A stretch of 64,000 nucleotides of DNA from Paenibacillus glycanilyticus NBRC 16618 (GTDB lineage: Bacteria; Bacillota; Bacilli; Paenibacillales; Paenibacillaceae): positions 1-64,000 of the forward strand of contig NZ_BILY01000034.1 of NCBI RefSeq assembly GCF_004000805.1. The letters run 5' to 3'. The position numbers were made by a program, and so were the translations under genes. Below are positions 43,384-52,209 of the stretch, piece after piece (positions within the stretch are counted from its first letter, which is position 1; every line of letters starts with the position of its first letter). The notes under the pieces were generated by a model. The model was given only the letters and a program-made list of their open reading frames with translations, did no database searches and had not been told where the DNA came from.

Positions 43384-43395
43384 AACGTATATAAG

Positions 43396-43438
43396 AAAGG
43401 ATAGTCCAAGGCGGAATGGCCGGGACTATCCTTTTTTG
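43396..43438 (+). terminator. Terminator of purA
   Basis: AAAGGATAGTCC and GGACTATCCTTT form a 12-base perfect stem with a 15-base loop, followed by Ts. Confidence 0.93.
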
Positions 43439-43510
43439 TCGTTTTCATAGTTTGCTCCCCCTATTCTTTGACCATAATGATAGATAACAGAAGGAAAGGG
43501 ATGAGCGCAA

Positions 43511-44185
43511 ATGTGGGTAAAAGCAGCCGTATGGATTGCGAAAATCGTAGCGGCGGGTCTCATTGTCAGCTTTCTCTCCATATGGACAACCGGCTATATC
43601 GTTAATAGTTATGTGCAGACGCTGCTGAAGCAGTATAATCTGCCGCTGGAGGTACAGCCGATGGCTTTGTCCGGGGTATGGGGCAAGCTGTGGGGCGCCG
43701 AGGAGCCAGTCCAGACGGAGGATACCGAGAAGACGGGCACGGATGGGGCAGACGGGGATAAGGTTGCGGTAGATGCGTTTGCCGACCAGCCATCCACTGC
43801 GCCGCTTACGGATATCGGCATTGGCGGAGGCTCGAAGGCGGAGAGCGGTACAGCCGGTCAATCGGAGGAAGCGGGTACAAGCACGGGTCAGACGGAGGGC
43901 AGCAGCCAGACGGACGATGATGAAGCACCGTCGATCGACGGAACGGAAACGGCGATTACAACCGAGGATATGAACAATATGAAGGGCCAGATGAGCGAAG
44001 CCGATAAGGATCAATTATTCGGTTTGCTCATGAGCAAGCTGCCGCAGGAAGCGATGCAGACGATCTCCGGCTACATGGAAAACGGGCTTACGGATGAGGA
44101 GCTTACGCAGATCCAGCAGCTGATGGCACAGTATCTGGACCGAGACCAGTATGAACAAATGATGGCAATTCTGAAAAAATATTAA
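43511..44185 (+). CDS. Unrecognised acidic membrane-anchored protein
   Basis: No family is recognised. The 224-residue protein has one N-terminal membrane helix (about 5-30). A long Glu/Thr/Gly/Ser-rich, low-complexity region (about 65-150) should be extracellular and disordered. The C-terminal 75 residues are helical and Gln/Met-rich (GLLMSKLPQEAMQTISGYME and EDMNNMKGQM-type segments). Its end overlaps no neighbour. A purine-rich AAGGAAAGGG stretch precedes the ATG. Its place between purA and a wall peptidase next to walRK hints at an envelope role, nothing more. Confidence 0.75.
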   Translation: MWVKAAVWIAKIVAAGLIVSFLSIWTTGYIVNSYVQTLLKQYNLPLEVQPMALSGVWGKLWGAEEPVQTEDTEKTGTDGADGDKVAVDAFADQPSTAPLTDIGIGGGSKAESGTAGQSEEAGTSTGQTEGSSQTDDDEAPSIDGTETAITTEDMNNMKGQMSEADKDQLFGLLMSKLPQEAMQTISGYMENGLTDEELTQIQQLMAQYLDRDQYEQMMAILKKY

Positions 44186-44194
44186 TTTCGACTC

Positions 44195-44223
44195 TTGACA
44201 AGAATGGTTGCCGCGTTTATTAA
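44195..44223 (+). promoter_or_regulatory. Sigma-A promoter of M23 peptidase gene
   Basis: TTGACA (44195-44200) and TATTAA (44218-44223) are 17 bases apart, 10 bases after the previous stop. No full WalR-type tandem TGTWAH motif was found. Confidence 0.8.
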
Positions 44224-44325
44224 CCATATGTTAAAGTATTAGGCGAGTGATCCGACAGGACATTCGTCTTTTTTTATGTCGGATTCCGTATTTTATTGCA
44301 GGAAAAGTGCGAAAAGGAGACCATC

Positions 44326-45882
44326 ATGACCGTTTTCAGCCCCAAGGATCGTTTCCGGAAGACTTGGAATCTTGTAAACCAGTACTTTCGGCCTAGTGAT
44401 CTGCAAGACTCGAAAGGCAAGAAGCAGCCTCCTTCGGCAGGAGAGAGACCACATACTCCAATGTGGAAGAGAAAACCTGTCATGCTTACAGCAGGAGTGC
44501 TGGTAGTCCTAGCAGCAGCCGGTATCGGTGGTACCGGATACGTACAAGCGAACACAGTCGATTATTACAACGTATATAAAGACGGCAATATTGTGGGCTC
44601 CATCAACGATCCCGCAGAGGTTGAACAGTTAATTCAGCAGCAGACCGAAGAAGTAAAGAAAGCGAATCCGGAGCTCAGCATGGTGCTCGACACCGGGGAG
44701 ATTACGTACAGCGGGGAAAGCGGCTTTAAAGCGGACCCTGAGACCGAAGAAACGTTAAGCAAGCTGAAAGGTCTGCTAACCTCGCATGCGGAAGGCGTGG
44801 AACTGGTTATCGACGGCAAGGTAGCCGGTGTGGTGAAGGATCAGGAAACCGCGGATGCCATTCTGAACCGCGTGCAGAGCAAATACGCTCCGCAACTTGC
44901 GGCAGCGAAGAAGCAGAACGAAGTGAAGACTTTGTCTTACTCCAAGACGGAAGCTGAGAAGAAAAAGACGGAATCGTCCAGCGGCAAAAAGCTGACGGGC
45001 GTTAAATTCGTTGAAGAGGTTAAGACGGACGAAGTAGAAGTGGATCCAAACAAGATTATGGACGCTAACGAGCTGTACCTGAAGCTTGTGAAGGGCAGCG
45101 TCAAACCAACGAAGTATACGGTACAAAAAGGCGATTGCATCGGATGCATTGCCGATAAGTTCAATATTTCCGAACAAGTGATTTATGATAACAACGGCTG
45201 GATTGAGCAGGATATGATCAAGGAAGGCGATGTCCTGGATCTGACCGTGCTGCAGCCGGAGTTGACGGTAAAGACGGAAGAACGCCAATCCGAAACGATT
45301 ACTTACGATGCTCCCGTCGAGATCCGCAAGAGCGACTCCATGAAGCTTGGCGAGTCGAAGGTGCTGACGGAAGGCAAGAGCGGCAAGAAGACTCTTACAT
45401 ACCGGGTTGTGAAGCAGAACGGTAAGGTTATGACGGAAGAGCTCGTAGATAGTCAGGTTGTCGTGAAGCCGGTAGCCGAGGTTATCATCCGGGGAACTAA
45501 GGTTATTCTTGGCGAAGGTACAGGCCATTTTGCATCTCCTGTATCCGGCTGGTCGCTGTCGAGCAAGTATGGTCAGCGCTGGGGACGGATGCATAAAGGC
45601 ATCGACATGACGGGCGGCAAGACCATCATGGCACCGGATAACGGTGTTGTTGAGTTTGTTGGCCAGAAGACCGGCTATGGCAATTGCATTATCATTAATC
45701 ATAAGAATGGTTACAAAACGTTGTACGGACATCTGAAGTCCATCGGCGTGAAGAAAGGCCAGATTGTCGAAAAAGGCGACAGTATCGGCATTATGGGCAG
45801 TACCGGCGAATCGACCGGCGTGCATCTGCATTTCGAAATTACGAAAAACGGCGTACTGCAAAATCCGTTAAAGTACTTATAA
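44326..45882 (+). CDS. Membrane-anchored M23 peptidase with LysM and G5 domains
   Basis: A 518-residue cell-wall protein: a cytoplasmic start, one membrane helix (about 51-72), a stretch of unknown fold (75-255), a LysM peptidoglycan-binding domain (about 262-305), a G5 domain (about 310-390) and a C-terminal M23 metallopeptidase (about 400-516). M23 zinc motifs HKGIDMTGG and HLHFEI are intact, so it should cut peptidoglycan cross-bridges. The LysM start is unusual: KGDCIGCIADKFN has a CxxC where KGDTLWSIA-type sequences are usual. ATG at 44326 follows AAAAGGAG. It precedes walRK and may be part of wall homeostasis. Confidence 0.93.
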   Translation: MTVFSPKDRFRKTWNLVNQYFRPSDLQDSKGKKQPPSAGERPHTPMWKRKPVMLTAGVLVVLAAAGIGGTGYVQANTVDYYNVYKDGNIVGSINDPAEVEQLIQQQTEEVKKANPELSMVLDTGEITYSGESGFKADPETEETLSKLKGLLTSHAEGVELVIDGKVAGVVKDQETADAILNRVQSKYAPQLAAAKKQNEVKTLSYSKTEAEKKKTESSSGKKLTGVKFVEEVKTDEVEVDPNKIMDANELYLKLVKGSVKPTKYTVQKGDCIGCIADKFNISEQVIYDNNGWIEQDMIKEGDVLDLTVLQPELTVKTEERQSETITYDAPVEIRKSDSMKLGESKVLTEGKSGKKTLTYRVVKQNGKVMTEELVDSQVVVKPVAEVIIRGTKVILGEGTGHFASPVSGWSLSSKYGQRWGRMHKGIDMTGGKTIMAPDNGVVEFVGQKTGYGNCIIINHKNGYKTLYGHLKSIGVKKGQIVEKGDSIGIMGSTGESTGVHLHFEITKNGVLQNPLKYL

Positions 45883-45898
45883 TCTATTTTCTTTCACA

Positions 45899-45932
45899 AG
45901 AAGGCTGTCCTTATGAGGGCAGTCTTCTTTTT
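45899..45932 (+). terminator. Terminator after M23 peptidase
   Basis: AGAAGGCTGTCC pairs with GGGCAGTCTTCT (allowing one G-U), followed by five Ts. It lies 17 bases after the stop. The 160 bases from here to walR hold no gene and only a weak promoter candidate (TTGACG at 46030-46035). Confidence 0.88.
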
Positions 45933-46092
45933 ACCTTTTTTTACCCTGAAGCTGTCGGAACGAAACACGTCTCTGAGTACGAATTATGAGTTTTATTGGA
46001 AAAGGGCTGAACGAACTTTAATTGGGAACTTGACGACGCACTATGTTAAAATAAAAGAGTAAAAATAGGACGAGCGACAGGCGGGTGTAACG

Positions 46093-46860
46093 ATGCACGG
46101 GAAAATTTTAGTGGTCGACGACGAACAGCCCATTGCAGATATATTGAAATTCAACTTGGAGAAAGAAGGGCATCAGGTCATTTGCGCATTTGACGGCGGC
46201 GAGGCGGTACGCCTCGCGTTCGAAGAGCAGCCGGACCTGATTCTACTTGATTTGATGCTGCCGGTGAAGGATGGCATGGACGTCTGCCGCGAGGTGCGCA
46301 CGCGTCTGCATATGCCAATCATCATGCTGACAGCAAAGGATACGGAAATAGATAAGGTGCTGGGCCTTGAGCTTGGCGCCGATGATTACGTAACGAAGCC
46401 GTTCAGCACGCGGGAGCTGCTGGCCCGTGTCAAAGCCCATTTGCGCAGGCAGCAGAAAACCTCGGAAGCCGCGGCTTCTTCGACCGACAACGCAAACGCC
46501 GGCGACAACGGTCAAGGTGCAGCGGACGAGAAGCAGGGTCTTAAACTGTTTAACCTGTTTATTGATACCGATATGTATGTCGTCTATAAGGACGGCGAGC
46601 CGCTTGATCTGACCCACCGCGAATATGAGCTAGTCTATTACATGGCGCGCAACAGCGGCAAAGTAATGACGCGCGAGCATTTGCTGCAGGCGGTCTGGGG
46701 CTTTGAGTATTTCGGCGATGTGCGTACCGTGGATGTCACGATCCGCCGTCTTCGCGAGAAGATTGAAGATGATCCAAGCCGTCCGGAATATATTATGACC
46801 CGCCGCGGCCTTGGTTACATGATGCGCAATCCGAAGTCCGGAGGGCTCGGCTACGCATGA
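46093..46860 (+). CDS. walR: Two-component response regulator WalR
   Basis: WalR (YycF) is the essential OmpR-type regulator of wall metabolism. The receiver domain has the acidic pocket near residues 9-11 and phospho-acceptor D53 in LILLDLMLP. The C-terminal winged helix includes TVDVTIRRLREKIEDDP. Between them lies a linker of about 30 residues (roughly 120-149) rich in Ala, Ser, Asn and Gly. That is longer than in Bacillus WalR, giving 255 residues instead of about 235. Its stop overlaps walK by four bases. Confidence 0.95.
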   Translation: MHGKILVVDDEQPIADILKFNLEKEGHQVICAFDGGEAVRLAFEEQPDLILLDLMLPVKDGMDVCREVRTRLHMPIIMLTAKDTEIDKVLGLELGADDYVTKPFSTRELLARVKAHLRRQQKTSEAAASSTDNANAGDNGQGAADEKQGLKLFNLFIDTDMYVVYKDGEPLDLTHREYELVYYMARNSGKVMTREHLLQAVWGFEYFGDVRTVDVTIRRLREKIEDDPSRPEYIMTRRGLGYMMRNPKSGGLGYA

Positions 46861-48704
46861 GCGGGCGGAGGTTTTTTCGCACCATTCAAGTTAAGCTGGT
46901 CATTATTTATCTCCTGCTCATCCTTGTCGCGATGCAGCTCATTGGCGTGTACTTTATCAGTACGGTCAAGGCGTCATTGACCGACAACTTCACGACGAAT
47001 CTGAAGGAGCAGGCCGATATTCTCTCGAAGCTGGCGGCAAAGGAATTGTCCGAAAAGCCGAATAGCGATAGCGAGACCGATACGAGCAGCACGGAGGATT
47101 TGAGCCTTGTGGTCCGCAATCTGTTCAGCATAAGCGGGACGGAGGTGCAAGTGCTCGACGGCAGCGGGCGGGTTGTTGCGACCTCCCTGCAGGTGCCGGA
47201 ATCGTACATCGGGAAGAAAAATACGTCTCTCGCGGTAAGCCGCGCGTTAACGGGCATCTCCGATAACGAAGAAGAGATTATCGACGAAAACGGCATTCGC
47301 AAAAAAATTATCGCCCTTCCCGTTACGTACAACGATAACGACAAGGTTGTTGGCGCGGTCTATATGCTGGCGTCCATGGACAGCCTGTACGATACGGTGA
47401 ACCGGGTGAACCAGATCTTTTTCTCCGGCACGCTTATCGCGCTTGGTCTTACCGGGATTCTGGGCATCCTGCTGGCCCATACGATTACGAGCCCGATTCA
47501 GGGACTGACGCGTCAGGCGGCAGCCGTGGCGGACGGAAAGTTTGATCTGCAGGTGCCGGTGCTTGGGGACGATGAAATCGGGCGGCTAAGCTTGGCCTTT
47601 AACGACATGACCATTCGGCTGAAGGAGGCGCTCTCGGTCAACGAAGAGGAGAACGAGAAGCTCGCCTCCATTCTGTCGAATATGAGTGACGGAGTAATCG
47701 CGGCCGACGAGAACGGCAAAGTGATCGTCTGGAACCGCCGCTCGCAGGAGATGCTTGACGTGCGCACCTGCGAAGGCTGCAGTCTGCCACAGCTGCTTGG
47801 CATGCCGGAGCAGAAATACCAAGAGCTGCAGAACGGCCGGGAGCAGACGGTCATATTGCCGCGCGGCGAAGAAGAAGCCGAGATGGATGACGAAGAGGGG
47901 GTTCTCCGCGTCACCTTTACGCCGATTCACCGCCGGGACAAAGGGATTACGGGTACGATTGCCGTCCTGCAGGATGTGACGGAGCAGGAAAAGCTCGAGC
48001 AGTCGCGGCGCCAATTCGTCGCGAACGTCTCGCATGAGCTGCGCACGCCGCTCACCACGATCAAGAGCTACGCGGAGGCGCTGAATGACGGGGCGCTGGA
48101 TGAGCGCGAGCTGTCCGAGCGGTTCGTTGGCGTTATCCGCAACGAGACGGAGCGGATGATCCGCCTGGTTACGGACCTTCTGCACTTATCGCGCCTTGAT
48201 TCCAATCAGGCGCCGCTGCGGCGGCGGAAGACTAACATTCACGAGATGCTGGACGAAGTGACGGATCGTTTTTCCTTCCAGCTTCGCCAGAAGTCGATCC
48301 TGGCAACGATTATCGTAGACCGCGATCTCAAATCGGCATGGCTTGACCGCGACCAGATTGACCAGGTTCTCGATAATTTAATATCGAACGCCATCAAATA
48401 TACGCTTGAGGGCGGAGCAATTGAACTTAGCGCCCATAAGCAGGACGCCGCTACGATTGCGATTAGCGTAAAGGATACGGGTATCGGTATTCCGAAGAAG
48501 GATTTATCGCGTATTTTCGACCGTTTTTACCGGGTGGACAAGGCCCGCTCGCGTAACATGGGCGGCACAGGGCTTGGTTTATCCATTGCCCGGGAAATCG
48601 TTAAAGCGCATGGCGGCACGATCTCACTTAAGTCCGAGCTGAACGACGGCACGACGGTTACCTTTACGCTGCCGGCGCTGCAAGAGGAAGGTGAGACAGC
48701 ATGA
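46857..48704 (+). CDS. walK: Sensor histidine kinase WalK
   Basis: WalK (YycG) phosphorylates WalR. The 615-residue protein has membrane helices at about 13-35 and 186-208 enclosing an extracellular PAS-like sensor. It is followed by HAMP (209-262), a cytoplasmic PAS (265-375), the phospho-acceptor H393 in NVSHELRTPLT, and the ATPase domain with DNLISNAIKYT and GTGLGLSIAREIV. In the PAS domain there is an acidic insert near 338-348. It overlaps walR and walH by four bases each. Confidence 0.96.
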   Translation: MSGRRFFRTIQVKLVIIYLLLILVAMQLIGVYFISTVKASLTDNFTTNLKEQADILSKLAAKELSEKPNSDSETDTSSTEDLSLVVRNLFSISGTEVQVLDGSGRVVATSLQVPESYIGKKNTSLAVSRALTGISDNEEEIIDENGIRKKIIALPVTYNDNDKVVGAVYMLASMDSLYDTVNRVNQIFFSGTLIALGLTGILGILLAHTITSPIQGLTRQAAAVADGKFDLQVPVLGDDEIGRLSLAFNDMTIRLKEALSVNEEENEKLASILSNMSDGVIAADENGKVIVWNRRSQEMLDVRTCEGCSLPQLLGMPEQKYQELQNGREQTVILPRGEEEAEMDDEEGVLRVTFTPIHRRDKGITGTIAVLQDVTEQEKLEQSRRQFVANVSHELRTPLTTIKSYAEALNDGALDERELSERFVGVIRNETERMIRLVTDLLHLSRLDSNQAPLRRRKTNIHEMLDEVTDRFSFQLRQKSILATIIVDRDLKSAWLDRDQIDQVLDNLISNAIKYTLEGGAIELSAHKQDAATIAISVKDTGIGIPKKDLSRIFDRFYRVDKARSRNMGGTGLGLSIAREIVKAHGGTISLKSELNDGTTVTFTLPALQEEGETA

Positions 48705-50194
48705 TGGAGAAAGCGAAGACGCTCCTGCTCGTTATGCTTGTCGCCCTCAGCTTGATTCAATCGTACTTCCTCGCGTACAGCATGCCGGGTCTTGGCGCAA
48801 CGGTGAAGACGGGACAGGATTACATCAATGCCGATCCGCTTGGCAAAAAATCAAATGCGGAAAACGTCATTTTTCCGGAGGAGATTGTCCTCCACTTCGG
48901 CGGTAATGAGCATACCGTGCTGTACCCGGGGTCTACGTTCTACAATATGATTCTGAAAGACCGGATTCAGGGCCGCGAGTTCAAGGGCTTCCAGCGCAAT
49001 CCGGCCAACGTGCTTAATTGGGATGAAGTAAGGAAGAACGATATCGGCGTTGAGCTGCGCTTCCAGAACGGCATTCCGGTAGAGCTCTTGAAGAAGCTGC
49101 TTAAGGTGCAGGGGGATTTGCTGTTCCTTGGCGAGACGATCGACCGGATCTGGATCTTCAAGGCGACCGATTCCGAGGAAGTCCGGACATTCTTCTTCAG
49201 CGCCGACGGGCAAAAGGTATACGAGTCTACCCAGGCTGACCTTACCGTCCGCGACGTACAGGACTATGTCGGCTTCGGCGAGTATCAGCCGAAGTACCAG
49301 ATGACGTCGGATGGCATCTATTTGCCGAAGCAGCCGATTCAATCGGTTGAGATGGTCTTCTCTTATGAGGCCTACTCTTCCGAGCTCATGCAGCAGAATC
49401 TGTTCTTCGATACGGCCACGACGAAGGCACTCTACGACCGAAGCGGTTCGCAGATTTTCACGGACGGCAAGAGGGGACTGCAGATCGAGCAGAAGGGTAA
49501 ATGGATGATTTATACCAACCCCGCCGCCTCGCAGAGCGAGGAAAATCCGCTTAGCGAGAATGTTTTTGCTTCAATTGAATTTATTAACGATCATGGCGGA
49601 TGGGACGGAGTTCACCGTTTCGTTAACCCGGGAATAAATCTAGAGGGCAAGACGGGTAAATACGTAGAGTTCCAGCAGTATGTCGATAACTACCCGGTGA
49701 TCGAGACCAAAGACTTCGAGTACGGCAGCATGCGGCTTACGCTGCAGCAGGGAGTCGTAACGGAGTACAGCCGTTCTCTCATTACGCTTGCCAGCCGGTC
49801 GAAGACGAGGGAAGCCAGATGGCTGCCGGGCGGCGCCCAGCTGCGCAGCGCGCTGGACCATTATGACCGCCGTTCGGAGGTTGTCCGGCTGTTCCCGGCT
49901 CTTAAAGCCGAACCGCTTGAAAACAATGAATTAAAGTTTATTCCGATATGGGCGGTCCAGCTCGAGGACGGTGCGCAGGAGGCACTCACCGAGGCGTATC
50001 CGGCAGGCTTTGTTCCTCAGGAAATAAAGGACAGCCCGAGCTCCACCCATGATTCGGATGAAGGAACCGGCAAGGATAAAGGCGGAAAGGAAGCTTCGGG
50101 ACATGAGACCGCAGAGAGGGACGGCAACAGCCTGTTCGGAGGCTCCGATCCGCTGCAAAATTCAATCGAGCCGGGTAAAGAAAGCAAGCAATAA
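48701..50194 (+). CDS. walH: WalK regulator WalH (YycH)
   Basis: A 497-residue protein with one N-terminal membrane helix (about 8-26) and a large outside domain, matching YycH, which together with WalI restrains WalK in Bacillus. The C-terminal ~65 residues (about 435-497) are a charged, Gly/Ser/Asp-rich tail beyond the folded part, which may be lineage-specific. It overlaps walK and is followed by walI after 28 bases. Confidence 0.88.
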   Translation: MMEKAKTLLLVMLVALSLIQSYFLAYSMPGLGATVKTGQDYINADPLGKKSNAENVIFPEEIVLHFGGNEHTVLYPGSTFYNMILKDRIQGREFKGFQRNPANVLNWDEVRKNDIGVELRFQNGIPVELLKKLLKVQGDLLFLGETIDRIWIFKATDSEEVRTFFFSADGQKVYESTQADLTVRDVQDYVGFGEYQPKYQMTSDGIYLPKQPIQSVEMVFSYEAYSSELMQQNLFFDTATTKALYDRSGSQIFTDGKRGLQIEQKGKWMIYTNPAASQSEENPLSENVFASIEFINDHGGWDGVHRFVNPGINLEGKTGKYVEFQQYVDNYPVIETKDFEYGSMRLTLQQGVVTEYSRSLITLASRSKTREARWLPGGAQLRSALDHYDRRSEVVRLFPALKAEPLENNELKFIPIWAVQLEDGAQEALTEAYPAGFVPQEIKDSPSSTHDSDEGTGKDKGGKEASGHETAERDGNSLFGGSDPLQNSIEPGKESKQ

Positions 50195-50222
50195 GCCGTA
50201 ACGAACGGAGGCGGAAGATCAG

Positions 50223-50978
50223 GTGGATTGGGGCAGGGCCAAAAGCGTGCTTATTATTTCGTTTCTGCTGCTCAATATTTTGCTCGGCTATCAGGTATGG
50301 TCGAACGTCGGCGAGCAGCTGAACGCCAACAAGAATACAGCAGAGCTTCCGAGCGAGACCTACGCCTTCATGAAACAGAAGGGGATTGAGCTGACCGCCA
50401 ATCTGCCGGTCGAAACCCCGAAGCTGCGGGATTTAACGTATATGCTGCGCAGCGGCAACCTAGAAGGTCTGCCGGAGACAAAGCTTGCGACGCCTGTCGA
50501 CAGCCGGATTATTTTTTCCGAGAAGGATCTCGTCAAGACGCTGGGCAGCCAGATTGTCGACCTGGACAAGTATAAGTTCGATCCGGCAATGACAAGGGAC
50601 GGCGTCTATGTGCTGTACCGTATGGCGGATAACCGTCCTATGTTTGACGTAAAGCTGGAGCTCTATTACAGCAATCAGAAAATAACCGGCTTCCGCCAAG
50701 TGCGGGTAGATCTGACGGGCCCGGGCGAAGCCAAGGAACAGACGGTATTACCGGCTTCGAAGGCCATGGCTCCTTTTATAGAACGGAACCTGCCGGACGG
50801 CGCGGTTATTACCGACATCCAGCTTGGCTACCATGGTCAGATGTTTGATACGGAGACGCAGGTGGCGGCGCCTTATTACCGGGTGCTGCTGGAGGACGGG
50901 AACGAGTATTATATTCATGCGATTAACGGGGAAGTTGCGCAGGTGAAGGAAGAAGTACCGCTGGACCGCGTCCGGTAG
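50223..50978 (+). CDS. walI: WalK regulator WalI (YycI)
   Basis: A 251-residue bitopic membrane protein matching YycI: a short inside part, one helix (SVLIISFLLLNILLGYQVW, about 8-26) and an outside domain. It works with WalH. The GTG start has a GGAGGCGGAAG purine run upstream. The place between walH and walJ is standard. Confidence 0.88.
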   Translation: MDWGRAKSVLIISFLLLNILLGYQVWSNVGEQLNANKNTAELPSETYAFMKQKGIELTANLPVETPKLRDLTYMLRSGNLEGLPETKLATPVDSRIIFSEKDLVKTLGSQIVDLDKYKFDPAMTRDGVYVLYRMADNRPMFDVKLELYYSNQKITGFRQVRVDLTGPGEAKEQTVLPASKAMAPFIERNLPDGAVITDIQLGYHGQMFDTETQVAAPYYRVLLEDGNEYYIHAINGEVAQVKEEVPLDRVR

Positions 50979-51059
50979 CTTGATGGGCGATGCGTTGCGG
51001 CGGATGGATAGAATGGTTTTAGTGTTCATGGGAGCAGGGGAAAGGATAGAAGTAAAGCG

Positions 51060-51866
51060 ATGGGACTTACGTTTACAGTACTGGGAAGCGGATCTACGGG
51101 CAATGCAACGATAGTAAGCAACGGGGATAAAATGGTGCTGGTGGATGCCGGCCTCAGCATGAAAAAAATAGAGGAGCTTATGCGCGAGCAAGGTGTGTCC
51201 GGCCATCAGCTGTCCGCGTTGTTCGTTACGCATGAGCATTCCGACCATATTAAAGGACTGGGCGCATTCGCCCGCAAATACGAGCTGCCGATCTTTGCGA
51301 ATGAAGGAACCTGGGGCGGAATGGAGCGTCATGTCGGCACCATTGAGCCGGAGAAGCGGGTCATTATGGAGACGGGCGAGTCGCTCAGGTTCGGCACGAT
51401 GGAGGTCTGCTCCTACCCGATCTCGCATGACGCGGCGGAGCCGGTCGGCTATACGTTTGTCGATAACGGGGAAAAGCTGAGTCTTGCGACCGACCTTGGT
51501 TATATGAGCGACAAAGTGAAGCAGGCGATTATCGATTCGGACGTGCTTGTGCTTGAATCCAATCACGATACGGAGATGCTTCGCATGGGCCGTTACCCGT
51601 GGAACATTAAGCGCCGCATTCTAAGCGATGTCGGGCACTTATCGAATGTTGCCGCCGGGGAGGCATTATGCGAGCTGCTGACGGACCGGACGAAGCGGGT
51701 GTATCTGGCCCATCTCAGTCTGGACCATAATCTGATGGATCTGGCTATGCTGACGGTTCGGAACGTTATGGAGGATAACGGAATCTTCTTCAAGCAGAAC
51801 GAGAATCCGCTGCGCCCGACGTATCATGACCGGCCTACGGCATGGGATGAAGTGAGGCGGAAATAA
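51060..51866 (+). CDS. walJ: MBL-fold hydrolase WalJ (YycJ)
   Basis: A 268-residue metallo-beta-lactamase-fold protein with the metal motif THEHSDH, later histidines in SHDAAEP and SNHDTEM. YycJ/WalJ is a 5'-3' DNA exonuclease in some Firmicutes, linked to mismatch repair in Bacillus anthracis; the nuclease role is inferred. The ATG follows AAAGGAT at a longer-than-usual spacing. The last 32 bases overlap a small converging gene. Confidence 0.92.
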   Translation: MGLTFTVLGSGSTGNATIVSNGDKMVLVDAGLSMKKIEELMREQGVSGHQLSALFVTHEHSDHIKGLGAFARKYELPIFANEGTWGGMERHVGTIEPEKRVIMETGESLRFGTMEVCSYPISHDAAEPVGYTFVDNGEKLSLATDLGYMSDKVKQAIIDSDVLVLESNHDTEMLRMGRYPWNIKRRILSDVGHLSNVAAGEALCELLTDRTKRVYLAHLSLDHNLMDLAMLTVRNVMEDNGIFFKQNENPLRPTYHDRPTAWDEVRRK

Positions 51867-52056
51867 AGGACTCCAGCTGGTTGTCCAGGCTGTCCGCTTT
51901 AGCGGTCAGCTCTTCGCGGGTGATCAGACCCTTGTCCACAAGCAGCTCAAGCATAGCGCTTAGGGTAAGGACGGTACGGTAATGATCATCCTTCAGATCG
52001 GCCAGTTTAGCTGCAATCTCTACTTGCTCCCATGGGGAGAATGGTTTTGTTTTCAT
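51835..52056 (-). CDS. Small unrecognised protein converging on walJ
   Basis: A 73-residue protein of no recognised family, predicted mostly helical and acidic (KLADLKDDHYRTVLTLSAML, then LVDKGLITREEL). An AAAAGGAG site lies upstream of the ATG on the minus strand, though about 12 bases away. It overlaps the end of walJ by 32 bases and runs against replication. The composition and ribosome site favour a real gene. Confidence 0.65.
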   Translation of the reverse strand: MKTKPFSPWEQVEIAAKLADLKDDHYRTVLTLSAMLELLVDKGLITREELTAKADSLDNQLESFISASLHPMP

Positions 52057-52209
52057 AGATACGGTTCGCTCCTTTTTCGTTATGATGGAGGAGTGCGCAA
52101 GTGAATCTATTATTATTGTAGTCTAATCTTCCGAAAACATTCTTAGATTGTAAAAATAGTTTTTGTACATTTTCAAAGGCAAGCATAAGCATCGAAAGGA
52201 GCGGTAACG

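Noticed and set aside
44776..45861. 361-codon open frame opposite the M23 peptidase
   Set aside because: Shadow of a gene with intact LysM, G5 and M23 motifs; no ribosome site or known fold.
46030..46057. Possible -35/-10 pair (TTGACG, TAAAAG) before walR
   Set aside because: The -10 is poor and spacing is only approximate; a promoter is expected but this pair is not convincing.
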